Shown here: positions 11,001-21,472 of the stretch, one piece after another
Layout of the letters: each line of letters opens with the position of its first letter
How positions within the stretch are numbered: the first letter of the stretch is position 1
Source: Trema orientale
Lineage: Eukaryota > Streptophyta > Magnoliopsida > Rosales > Cannabaceae
Length of the DNA: 64,000 bases
Assembly (NCBI GenBank): GCA_002914845.1
Contig: JXTC01000079.1
Coordinates: 572,180 to 636,179 of the forward strand
Direction: 5' to 3'
The notes under the pieces: model-generated
What the model saw: only the letters and a program-made list of their open reading frames with translations
What the model was told of the DNA's origin: nothing
Databases searched by the model: none
Made by a program: the position numbers and the translations under genes

Positions 11001-12834
11001 AAATGTGGATAAATATGACAATTTGGGAGAGGAAACAACTTTTTTGAAAGAAAGTGGTGAAAGTATTTGGATTTTTTTTTTTTGTCAAATGTACTGTGGG
11101 AAAGGTTGGGATGGGTGGATGTGGAATGTAATTTTAGATGCTTCATCTTCACTGGCGAGAGAGCAAGAACGCAAGTTTGGAGAGCAGAGGTAAATAACAG
11201 GCATGCAGTTTTAGTTGCCAAGCCTCTCTGCTGCTGGCAAGGATGGTTCACTCCTCAAGAGTGTGTGGCCATTAAGCAGATGTTGCGAGGGTACATATTT
11301 GCTGCTTCCCTGGTCTTAACTTTCTTTTTCAACCATATTGCCCAAGTTATGAAATCACAAATATATATATATATATATGTATATTCTTTTCCTTTTCTCT
11401 GTTCCCTTATAGTTTCGTTGTGGAATCGCATTGGATGTTATGATGAAGATATTTCGTATGGGTGAAAGTGAGTCATTGCCATTGGTGGTAGAAAAGCAGA
11501 AAAGGCAAGAAGTTATCACTTTGTATTGACGAGAGTGAATTGTTTTTTGGTTGATGATATAGCATGATGTTGGACGGAGATGGTTTTTGACACTATGATC
11601 TGGCAAAATGGATGTTGTTGTACACCATTGAAAGCTGGAGATATACTGTTTATAGGCATTTATTCTAGAGGGCTCCTTTGCTGCTAGATAATAAGATATT
11701 AACTGTAACTTCTAGAAAATGGGAAGTAATAAATAACTTAGTAGTTGGTGGGAAGGCAAGTATTTAGAATTGGTCAATGGAAACAAAGTTTTACTTACGG
11801 CTCAAATGGAAGTTCTCAGGTTCACATGCGTTTCCATTAAAATGTAATTTGCAGTTTGATGGGCGGCCACCTTCTTTTAGTAATAGACATGGATTGTTGG
11901 TAACAAGTGCAACATAAAGCAACAGACCTTTTCTTTGTATGGGATCTTGTTGGGACACATGCATGAGCTAATCAAGATTAAAGTCTTCTTACAAAAAAAA
12001 CAAGATTAAAATCATTTTATTTTTCGGAAAATTTTACAGGGATCACCTAGTGTATTGAAAACAGTATATGACGTGAATTTTTGTTAATTAGTGTTTACCA
12101 TTTTGTTCCTGGCCAAAACTCACCTGACTTGGATTGGCTTCTGGCTGCCCTAAAAGGCACCGTTGTAGCTTCCTGGTGTCTGGGATCTTGCACTGACTCA
12201 GCTTGGGTTTCAAAGACATTGAATTGAATTATGTTTTGCAGGTTGATTATGCATGCACACCTGAAGAGGTGCAGCAGCACTTCCAGTCATGTGGTACTGT
12301 TAATAGAGTAACTATACTGACAGATAAGTATGGCCAACCAAAGGGATTTGCATATGTCGAATTTCTAGAAACTGAAGCTGTTCAAGAGGCTCTTGTTCTT
12401 AATGAATCCGAGTTGCATGGCCGGCAATTGAAGGTTAGGAAGGGAAATAATAACTCCATTGCTCTCAAAGACATCTCATGATACATATATTGTATCAAAT
12501 TCAACAGGCCTTTTTATCTTCTGATTTCATCCTCATGTGATTATAAATTGTTTACCATGTGTAATCCAGGTTTTGCCAAAGAGGACAAATGTTCCTGGGA
12601 TGAAGCAGTACCGCCCTAGACGTTTCAATCCTTACATGGGCTACCGCTTCAGGCGGCCATATGTTCCGCCTTACTTCTATTCCCCTTATGGATATGGGTA
12701 AGTTTCTTCTGGTTGTTTACTTTCATTGCCATTATCATGTAGAGCATAAACAAGATCGTTGACTATTTCTTCTAACATGCTGCAGGAAGGTTCCCCGGTT
12801 CAGAAGGCCGGCCCGATACATGCCGTACTACTAG
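8079..12834 (+). CDS. PABN: Nuclear polyadenylate-binding protein (PABN/PABPN1-like), six exons
   Basis: Exons 8079-8204, 8334-8436, 9027-9097, 12242-12433, 12570-12697 and 12786-12834 join in frame to 222 aa, about the length of plant PABN proteins. All introns are GT-AG. The start is the ATG after a GA-rich leader. Domains: acidic N-terminus (1-42), a coiled-coil helix rich in Glu/Lys (43-76), one RRM (about 94-170) with RNP2 SVFVGN at 95-100 and RNP1 KGFAYVEF at 134-141, and a C-terminal Arg/Tyr tail (about 178-222) of the kind methylated in animal PABPN1. The family binds nascent poly(A) tails in the nucleus and stimulates poly(A) polymerase; the coiled coil contacts the polymerase. Intron 3 is unusually long (3.1 kb) and splits the RRM just after RNP2. 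All key residues are present and the gene appears functional. Confidence 0.93.
10015..10197. repeat. Two-copy tandem repeat in PABN intron 3
   Basis: Two diverged units of about 90-95 bp, each starting ATTGGATCTTGGATA and sharing CCCCTAAACTT and CCTTG.TGATT, follow one another directly. They are intronic. Confidence 0.6.
10795..11000. repeat. Polypurine (A/G) tract in PABN intron 3
   Basis: About 200 bp of nearly uninterrupted A and G on the plus strand. It produces long Phe/Ser-rich ORFs on the minus strand that are composition artefacts. Confidence 0.7.
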
Positions 12835-13049
12835 AATGTTGTTCTATCTGCTTACTGGCCTATCTACATGCTGTGGAGGTGTTATTCAAGATTGTTTGCA
12901 TTTCGAGTGGCGTATACATCTAGTGGATGGATGCGTCCTCATATTTTAGACATGGACTCTATATTTATCCAAGGACTAAGTCACTAAGGTCTAGTTGTAT
13001 GAGTTGAGAATAGTGATATTTTGTTGCGACATTTTTCATATTGCTATGG

Positions 13050-13050
13050 N
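13050..13050. other. Ambiguous base (n)
   Basis: The only undetermined base in the window, about 215 bp after the PABN stop codon. It may mark a low-quality position or a polished join. Confidence 0.9.
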
Positions 13051-13072
13051 TCTCTTAACTAAGAAAGCAATT

Positions 13073-13531
13073 CTAAAGAACGGTGACTAAGCACATCACC
13101 TTCAAGTAGAGAACAAGGATATCAAATCCGATAAACCATCTGTCACTATGGAGCAAGGAAAGAGCCCGAGATGTTGAGCCACCTGAATACCAAATCCGAC
13201 AGCAAGAGCTTTGATCATGGTGACTATTGATCAGACATGCTCGATTGAAACCAGCAGCCATCACACACACATCATGATTTCTAATTATAAAACCAAGACC
13301 TGCAACTCCCAAGTGATGACCATAAGCAGCATCAGTATTGAGTTCCAAGCAACCAAAACCAGAATTGATCCAGCGACAAACTGAAACACTATCCTTCAAA
13401 GGCTTACTTCCAAAAAATTTGGTACAATATAAACTTCCTCGAAAGTAATTTTCAATACCAGGTATGATACAATGCACTTGGTAGTTATAAAATAGTCTAG
13501 AGATAACGTGCAAGGCCCCCTCAAGGCACAT
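13073..13531 (-). pseudogene. LINE-derived RNase H-like relic
   Basis: The 152-codon minus-strand ORF contains LELNTDAAYG followed about ten residues later by GLGFIIRN. This is the first conserved block of the RVT_3/RNase H domain found at the 3' end of plant L1 elements. The later catalytic residues are not recognisable and the C-terminal part is unlike the family. It is probably an isolated decayed LINE tail, not a host RNase H gene. Confidence 0.6.
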
Positions 13532-13534
13532 ATT

Positions 13535-14770
13535 TTTCTGAGCGCTTTGCTTCTACTGCTAGTAACCTAGCTAATTCAAATTCCTTGCAATGTCGTTTAT
13601 GGTTGGACATATTTTCTGAATTCTGCAATTAGTATCAAAAGTATTTTTTTTTTTTTTGGATAAACAGTATCAAAAGTATCTATCTGAATGATTTATGTAG
13701 ACTAATTTATCTGAAATACCGAGAATAATCGTGTTCAATAATACTGAAAATATCAAAATTATCCCCTATATTTTCATAAAACACCAGTTTTCTTATGTGT
13801 TTTTATAGGTGAACGTTGGTAATTCATTAAATTTACTCATTGAATGACGAGACAAAATAAGAGATTGGTATCTTAATATAGATACCTAAAGTGATTTCTC
13901 GTTTATCGTGGACTAACCTGGTAGGTGAGCATTGATTATTCGTTTCGAACTATAAGACCCACAAAAAATGTGGTACATTGGGTAGGTATTTAGAGAGACA
14001 TAAGTTTAGTCTATATTCATTATTAAAATAATAAAAGTAATCAGATTGAATACCCTGAATAGCTGACGAAATTTAAAAGAAATACATTTTAAGATGAAGA
14101 CACGAGCCTGGTATCTAGAATATATACCTATAACTGCTTAATTTTGCTCCCCCCTCTCACCACCAAGATTCATGTGCCAGAAGTAAACCATCTTGAATAC
14201 CATATTATAGAGTCGATTTACCAATATATTGGCAAGTCTAGTTACATATTTATATTCTATTATGAGGATAAATTAAAAATATAATTTTTTTAAAAAAGTT
14301 TTGATAAAAGTTTTTGTTTTTTTAGAGAATATTAACCAAAAAAAATAATGACATGAAAAGAAGTTATTCTGAAACATTTTAATGAAAAAAAGTGAATGTT
14401 AAAAAAAATAGGGAAAAAAAGAAATCAAAAACAACAAAAAAATATTATAAAAAGAGGCCAAGAAAAAAAAAAGAGAATAAAAAAAAAGAAAAATATGCCT
14501 ACTTTAAAAAATTAATAAAATTTAAAAAAGAGGGAGAGAGAAAAACTAATTTCTATATTAAAAAAATAATGAAAAAAAGAAAAGACGAAAAAATATAAAA
14601 ATGAAAAATTATAAAATACAAAATATTTATTAAAAAAAAGAACAAGGGGCTGTCAGCATGCGTCGGCTGCTGATACACTCATTTTGTTTTCTTTTTTTTT
14701 TTTTTTCATTTTAATTGTTTCTAAGCGTAGACATTGGTGGTACATCTGAACATTGAATATATATACACAT
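13535..14770. other. AT-rich intergenic stretch with A-rich tract
   Basis: No gene is seen. 14280-14640 is strongly A-rich on the plus strand and gives a spurious Lys-rich ORF. Confidence 0.5.
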
Positions 14771-14771
14771 A

Positions 14772-14803
14772 CTAGTGTCTAAGGCACGTGCCTTAAGCAC
14801 GTG
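14772..14803 (-). mobile_element. Helitron-type 3' terminus
   Basis: On the minus strand the sequence ends in CTAG followed by a host T. About 10 nt inside lies a perfect 7-bp hairpin (plus-strand stems CACGTGC 14785-14791 and GCACGTG 14797-14803, loop 5 nt). Hairpin, spacing and CTRR-T end match the Helitron 3' signature. The element would extend rightwards; its TC-type 5' end could not be placed. Confidence 0.55.
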
Positions 14804-15375
14804 ACCGGTTAGCTTAGGGAAAAAAAAAACCTATATGTACAAATATGTTTCAATTATAGATTTTAAAAAAAAAAAAATTTAGGGAATTTAATATTTACTT
14901 CAAGAAAAGAATGAAAAGAATTTTACCTGTTCATCAAAATCATAAATATTCATATTAGATAAGTCATGATACACATGTGAATTGTGATTGAAAAGGAAGA
15001 TATCATAATAGGTAAATGTTAAAATGGATATTGTTTTGTGGCCCCAGAATAAATAAATAACGTGAAAAAAATAAAATAAAATTACAAAGTAATAAATATC
15101 TCATAAGTAGTAGAGCGGTTTGCTTCTCTTTAAAATATTTGATTATTATTACTTTGGTTGTAGGAATTGACAAAAAGTAAACATGAGCATATAATATCAA
15201 AGAAGGCAGAAAAAAAGAAAATCAAAATAAATGGAAAAAAAAAAGGTTGTGAAGCAAGCAAGATGAGAACAAAGCTTGTCAACTAATAACTCCAAAACTT
15301 GTTAATGAGTAATTTTATGATTTTCTTATAAACAACAATAATTTCCTAATATCTTATATGCATATGTAAGAAGTG

Positions 15376-15499
15376 GAAACTTATCATTAAAAAAAAAAGT
15401 TGAAAACTTATAAATTGCATTTTCGAGATATATATAAAGAGAAATTTATCATTAAAAAAAAAGCTAGAAACTTATAAAATACATTTCCGATATATATAG
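15376..15499. repeat. Two-copy tandem repeat (~62-66 bp)
   Basis: The units share TTATCATTAAAAAAAAA, ACTTATAAA and ATATATA in the same order. The second unit ends exactly where the following MITE begins. Confidence 0.55.
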
Positions 15500-15856
15500 G
15501 CCCCGTTTGATTCGCCTATTTGAATATGTGTATTTGAATGAAAATTATGGAATGTGTTATAATTGGAATGAGAGACATTTGAATGGAAAAAATAGTGAAA
15601 TGTGTTGTAATTAGAATGGGAGTATTGGAATGGACCATTCAAAAATACTTCCCTCCCTCCATTCTCATTCAAGATACAAAAAACTATTCCAATGGTTATT
15701 TTTTGGATGGACCATTTGAATGGAAAAATTGAATTGTTGAAACAAACACACATTCTAAAAGATAAATTGAATGGAAAAACTGAATTGTTGAAACAAATAC
15801 ATATTCAAATAAATTTTCCATTCCAGTGGAATGGAATGGTTGAAACAAACGGGACC
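15500..15856. mobile_element. hAT-like MITE
   Basis: The ends are GCCCCGTTTG on the left and CAAACGGGACC on the right, inverted. ATATATAG (8 bp, extendable to 10) flanks both ends (15492-15499, and within 15857-15866). Eight-bp duplications fit hAT, although the site is simple sequence. The interior is filled with short direct and inverted copies of a TGAATGGAAAAA-type motif. It has no coding capacity. Confidence 0.6.
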
Positions 15857-16194
15857 ATATATATAGAGGTTCCCAATCATTGGGTTTTTTTTTTCTAATC
15901 AAATTACATGAAGCAGAGCGTGTCCCTCTTTTGTGTGGTTCTCCTATTGTCCTATACAAATACCAAAAAAACAAAGGTGGTGGGACCCATCTAATAACAA
16001 AAGTGATGATAATAAAATACAAGTACGGAAAAAAAAAGAAAAGAAAAGAAAAAAAAAAGAAGCGCGATCAAGCCTAACAACAGGAAGCATTTCTTCTTTA
16101 TACATAACCCAAAAAGAAAAAAGAAGCCGGTGAAGCAGGTTGGGCAGTGGACAACTCTTTTCCCAAAGCGATTCGTCTTTCTACTATACTAATA

Positions 16195-16850
16195 GGTATA
16201 TAGACACCAATCCAATAATTTTTTTTTTTGAGAACATCATTTTTATATATTGTATTTTGACACTTTATTTAAATTATACCTTACGTTTTAGTTATTATCA
16301 ACATTGACCTTTATATTTGAAATCTGTTACAAATTTATACCTTAAAACCAATTTAGAGTAATTAATTTACTAAAATGTCGTTTAAAAAATTGAAAATAAA
16401 TTATGTAAAAATTGATCCAATAATAAGTTTATTAAATTATCCCGGTAAACGAACTATTCTAAATTTGTGTCAGGGTATAAATTTATAACAAATATTAAAT
16501 CTAAGGGTCAATATTGGTAATAACCAAAATACTATATTTAAACTAAACAAAGTGTCAAAATACAAGATATAAAAGTGATATTATCTTTTTTTTTCTAACT
16601 ATTTATAAGTATTATTTTGTCTAATTAAAATTTATCACGCACGCCTTTTCATAAAAAAGATAGAGAGAAAAAAAATATTAAATAATGTGTATTTATTATT
16701 CTTATTTTTTACCTAGCAACTCAAATTATAATAGCCGTTAAATAATTATGATCCAACAACTAAAAAAAAAATACTTATAAATAGGTAAAAAAAAATTTAG
16801 ATTATGGTCTATTTATTTTATATATATATTATATTTAAAAGTGGTGAAGA
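16195..16850 (-). mobile_element. Dispersed MITE copy, interrupted by a second element
   Basis: In reverse orientation to the copy at 19661-19905, this locus shares the terminal CCAATCCAATA block (left) and the internal series AATTAAAATT, TATTAAATAATG.GTATTT, ACTCAAATT, GTTA.AT.ATGAT..AAC, ATAGGTAAAAAAA. The match is broken by about 350 bp of unrelated sequence, the foldback element 16233-16590. Confidence 0.6.
16233..16590. mobile_element. Foldback (long inverted repeat) element
   Basis: The left arm from about 16235 and the reverse complement of the right arm up to about 16590 align over roughly 110 bp. They share TTTTATAT.TTGTATTTTGAC, GTTATTA.CAA.ATTGACC and ACAAATTTATACC. The middle is short and non-coding. 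It sits inside another MITE, so it is the younger insertion. Confidence 0.65.
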
Positions 16851-17306
16851 GCATTGGGATGATAGTTGGTGTGATTCCAGGTGAGTGCGTATTTTATTTT
16901 TATCTTTTTTGCAAGTGTTGCTACATGTGATATCATGTGTCCAATATTTTATTTATGCAGATTTGAAAAGAAGTTGAAGTTTAAACTTATATAAAATTAA
17001 TAAATATGTTTATAAATAATACTTAATATTTATAGGGTTTTACTTTTTCTAATTTATTTTTTTAGTGTTTATTCATTTAACTATTAATTTTAATAGGTTT
17101 TAAATTTAAAGTAAGTATTAAAATAAGTATCCTTAAATTTTAAAAGGCTGTTTTGGTAAACTCAATAGTTAAACTTGGGGTTGGACTCAGAAAGAGTATA
17201 AAAATGTTAGAAATTTCAAATCTAAAAGTTAATGTAATACAATATAAATCACTATCTAAGTCCACATAAATCACGATTTTACTCATGCAACAGAGAAATA
17301 AGTATA

Positions 17307-19010
17307 GTGGCACAAAGAAAGTTAGACCTAAATGATCGTGCTGGGATTAGTGTTGCAAAAAATTTTCAAACATTTATAGTTGAAGCTAGTGGTCATGATA
17401 AAGTTCCATTCTTAGAAAAAGATTACAGAAATTATATTAATAAAGCTAGGTGGTTACACTTAGGGGTTGGAGATGCTAAAGCAATCCATGATTACTTTAC
17501 GAGAATACAATCTAAGACTTCTAACTTTTTTTACAACATGGATTTGGATGAAGATGCTTGAATTAAAAATGTATTTTGGGCCGATACTAGAAGTAGAGCA
17601 ACATATGAGGAATTTGGTGATGTTATTATTTTTGACACAACATATTTGATAAATAAGTATGCAATACCATTTGTGCCTTTTGTAGGAGTAAACCATCACG
17701 GACAATCAATCTTTTTGGGCTGTGGCTTGTTATCAAATAAGGATACAACTACATTTATTTGATTATTTAAAACATGGCTTGCTTGTATGTCTAAATATGC
17801 ACCAACTACTATAATCACATATCAAGACAAAGTAAAGAGAAAGGCTATAGAAGTTGTATTTCCAATAACTCGACATTGTTGGTGTTTAAGGCACATAATG
17901 AAAAAGATACCTGACAAGCTAATGAGATACAAATCATATAAACAAATAAAGAATGTCATGAAAATGATGGTATATGATTCTTTAACAAGAGAAGAATTTG
18001 AAAGAGAATGAGGGTATTTCATCGATATGTGTAGTCTTTCAAAGAATGAATGGTTAAGTGGTTTGTATAAAGAGAGACACCGTTGGGTTTCAGCATTTAT
18101 CAAAGACATTTTTTGGGCTGATATGTCAACTTCTCAACTTAGTGAAAGTATAAATTCATTTTTTGATGATTATGTGAATTCGAAGACAACCTTAAAGTAG
18201 TTTGTTGAGCAATATGATCTTGTTTTGAGAAATAAGATTGAGAAAGAAAATTTAGCAGACCTTCAGTACATGGATCCTTTGTGTGACACAATTTGAGTTA
18301 GAAAAACAATTTCAAATGATTTATATACATTTAAAGGTTAAGGAATTGCAAAAAGAGTTAGCTGGGAAGCTTTACTGTAATGTCTCTTATATAGATGAGA
18401 AAAATAGAATTTTCAATATGACTGAGACTAAATTTGTTGAAGAGAAACATAAAGAAAAGAGTTATAAAGTTTAGTTTGAAGAAGATAAATGTGAAGTTAA
18501 ATATGCTTATCAACTATTTGAATTTAGAGGGAACTTTGTAAGCATGCATTATCAATTCTTAAAAAAAAAGCAGGCAAAAAAAATGCCAGAAAAATACATC
18601 ATATCACGATGGAGGATGACATGCAAAGATGCCACACAAGGATTAAGGTCAACTACAATGACTAAAGTGAAAATTCTGAAACTCAACGGTATGATAAGTT
18701 GCAAAAGAAGTTTAATGAACTTGTAAATTGGGCTGTCGAATCAGATGATAATTGTGCAACATTTTGGAATTTGATGAATGAATTGCAAATGAAGAAAGAT
18801 CAATAATTCAAGAGTAGTGATCATTTGTCTAATCCTATTGAGAATTGTCACAAGACTTCTGAAGAATGTAATACAGTTTATAGTCCTATGATTGTTCAAA
18901 GACATGGACGACTACCAAAAAATCGAACAGTCTCCAAAATTGAGAAGTTAGTTTCTATGAAGAAAAAAGCCAAACAGAAACAAATCAAGACCAAAGAAAA
19001 GAAATATTAG
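17307..19010 (+). pseudogene. FAR1/FHY3-type MULE transposase pseudogene
   Basis: Segments colinear with FAR1-related proteins appear in order: GHDKVPFLEKD and a YFTRIQ block, then NVFWAD, FGDVIIFDTTY, PFVGVNHHGQS, FKTWL (MULE transposase core), then WCLRHI, HRWVSAF, and FEFRGN near a degraded SWIM zinc finger. Stop codons interrupt the frame at least at 17559, 17759, 18009, 18198 and 18472. In the SWIM region the second and third metal ligands (Cys, Cys) and the final His are substituted. The FAR1 DNA-binding domain is not seen upstream. FAR1-family proteins are domesticated or active Mutator-like transposases acting in the nucleus; this copy is dead. Confidence 0.85.
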
Positions 19011-19039
19011 ATATTATTTAAATCTATTATCAATTTTGT

Positions 19040-19330
19040 AATTTACTTTTTTACCTAACGTATACTAAACTATAGAAATTTTTTCTTTTTAAAGGTTACT
19101 AATACTAAAGGAGGCATTAGATGATATGATAGATAAAAGAGTGGAGGTATTATTCTAAATGTATTATTAAGTTTGTTTATTTTATTTTCATCTAATATAT
19201 ACTGAACTTATTGAATTCTTCTGGTTAAAGGTTACTACAATAGAAGAAGGTGTTATGGATGATATGGTAAGAAAAGAAAAAGATATCTCCTCATTGATAC
19301 TAACTGAGACCATTATGCAAGAAAAAATGA
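19040..19330 (+). repeat. Tandemly duplicated exon-like unit after the FAR1 pseudogene
   Basis: A block of about 136 bp occurs twice: CTAA.TATACT.AAC, then a T-rich stretch ending in AAAG, then GTTACTA, GAAGG.G and GATGATATG (AAAG/GTTACT at 19094/19095 and 19230/19231). Each T-rich AAAG looks like a splice acceptor, so these may be duplicated small 3' exons of the transposase gene. Confidence 0.45.
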
Positions 19331-19660
19331 TCCCAAAGGTGAACAACTATTCTAATTTCAATCATAATTTAATTTATACAAGAAAAATTATTTATAATCG
19401 ATCTTTATTTTAAGGAGCAATATACATCAGTGATTGCGCCGTATACCCTAAATCTAAACTAAGTAATAAGTTTCTAATAATTGCATGGAACTAACTTTCA
19501 ATATTTGGAATCTTACAATTTCAAACCTAAATTTTGGACAAACCATATGTACAATGCTCAAGGTAAATACTACCTAATGTCTCATGATCAGTACTTTTTT
19601 CTATCAACTCACAATGATAAAATCTAATACCGTTGATAAGTAAATTATATATATATATAT

Positions 19661-19905
19661 ATGGTTTCCAATCCAATAGGTTTTTTTTTTCACCTATTCA
19701 TAGGTATTTTTTTTAACAATTGAATCATGATCTAACAACTACCACAATTTGAGTAGTTGAAAAAAAAAAATACCCATTATTTAATACTTTTCTCTCACCT
19801 CTTTTTCCATAAAAAGACATATGTGACCAATTTTAATTGGCCAAAATAATACCTATAGATAGTAAAAAAAAAAAAAATACCTACTAGATTAGTGCCCTAC
19901 ATATA
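19661..19905 (+). mobile_element. Dispersed MITE, most complete copy
   Basis: The ends are inverted repeats: CCAATCCAATAGGT..., with CACCTATTCATAGGTATT just inside, on the left; on the right AATACCTATAGATAGT... and ...ACCTACTAGATTAGTGCCC. It is AT-rich and has no ORF. Related sequence occurs at 16195-16850, about 32008-32088 and about 58225-58435. Confidence 0.6.
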
Positions 19906-19909
19906 TATG

Positions 19910-21316
19910 TGTATATATATATATATATTTTAAATTAGGCCCTCCTTCAAGTCAAGGATTACAAATAGAAGGCACATCGAGCCAAGCAGTATATTTCCAA
20001 GACCCAAATGAACATTATTATCGTGCAAGCGACAGATGACTTTCTCCAACGGAAGATATTGTACACAACATGGCATTTTTCATTCACTTGGCTAGGCATG
20101 TCTTTCATATACAGTCTTAAACCTTAGCACAATTTGCACTTTGGAATAATGTATAGTATGAAGCAAAATGCTAAGAGATTTGTTGGTGGTAGTAATTTCA
20201 ATCTAGAGATTTAAAATCTTCTTTTTTTTAGTGTTTCCATGACAAAATCATGTCAAATTTTTTTTTTTTAAATTTTTTTCCAGTGATATACATGTATTGA
20301 AGCTTTTGACAGTATTTTTCTAATTAAATTTTGATTTTGCATAATAATTTGAAATGAAAATCTTTAACAAAGTTCATATTATTTTTACTGCTAATCAAGA
20401 GTTGTAATATTATATTTGGTAAAAGAAAACAAAGACCATCTAGGAGAGATAGGAAGAAGAAAAGTACAAAATTTTTAGTTATTATAAACAGGTAAACGTA
20501 ATTTAAAAAAAAAAATAACGAGTTGTAAGGTTACCTGACCCAATTTACTTCTTACCCAAAATGTGTTTTGTAGAATTAGAAATTAAAAGAGAGAAAAGGA
20601 AAGTTTCCACAAAAAAAAAAAGGGACAAAAATTGAAAAAGGGAAAAAGAAAATTGTATCGTGATTTACAAATCCAAATTGAAAGAGAGAATATGAGGGGG
20701 AAAAAAACAAAAAGAGAGAAAAACCAGTCTACGAATAAAAAGGGAGGTGAAAATAACAAAAAGAATGAACGAAAAAGAAAGAATTTTTTTTAATGAAACA
20801 ATAGCTGCGTTTTTTTTTTGGGTAATTTCTTTAATAACAATAGAAATTGCAAGTTCCTAACGTGAGAATTGAGATTGGGTCAACCGTGTGTACCATATTA
20901 GATTTTTTAATTATTTTTTCAAAATAAATAATAGTTGATTGGCTATCCTTTTATTGCTTTATATTTAATAGCAATCTTTTAAATTTAAACTAGGGATAAT
21001 TTAAGAGAAATTAGTCTTTGAACAGTAAAAGAGATAGAGATAGAGAATAACACGGTTTCAGGAACAAGAAATAAAGTTCGCATATTTTTTTCTTAATTAG
21101 AATAGAAATCCAAGAGTCCCCAAACGTGAGAAATCTGATAAGATAAATACGTACAACATTAGATTAGTAAATGATATTGATTAAAATAATAAAAAAAATT
21201 TCGTCAGCTTGTATGACAGGTTATGTGCTATCCAGCACCACAGATGCCTTATAGCAATACTCGTAAGTTATTGTAATAATATCTTGTTAACTAATTTTTT
21301 TTGACTTCTTTTTTTT
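19910..21316. other. AT-rich intergenic stretch
   Basis: No gene is seen. Around 20820-20900 and 21090-21170 there are two weakly similar blocks (CC.AACGTGAGAA...., ..ACATTAGATT), a possible old duplication. Confidence 0.4.
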
Positions 21317-21472
21317 CCCTCTATCTAGTATTGTTATTTTTGTGATGTATAGTGGTTGTTGGGAAGAAAATAAGGTTTAATATGGATATCAAATCCCTCT
21401 ATCTAGTATTATTATTTTTGTGATTTATAATGGTTATTGAGAAGAAAATAACGTTTAATATGGATATCAAGG
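21317..21472. repeat. Two-copy 78-bp tandem repeat
   Basis: Units 21317-21394 and 21395-21472 differ at only a few positions; both begin CCCTCTATCTAGTATT and end TTTAATATGGATATCAA. Confidence 0.85.

Noticed and set aside
10655-11251. 198-codon Phe-rich ORF (-) in the PABN intron
   Set aside because: Opposite strand of a polypurine tract, no domain, lies within an intron.
14392-14598. Lys-rich ORF (+)
   Set aside because: A-rich low-complexity DNA.
16171-16200. TCTACTATACTAATAGG as a Helitron 5' end
   Set aside because: Could not be paired with a CTRR end and hairpin downstream, and the sequence overlaps the MITE terminus.
21317-21472. CRISPR-like array
   Set aside because: Only two direct units with no spacers, in plant nuclear DNA; a simple tandem duplication.
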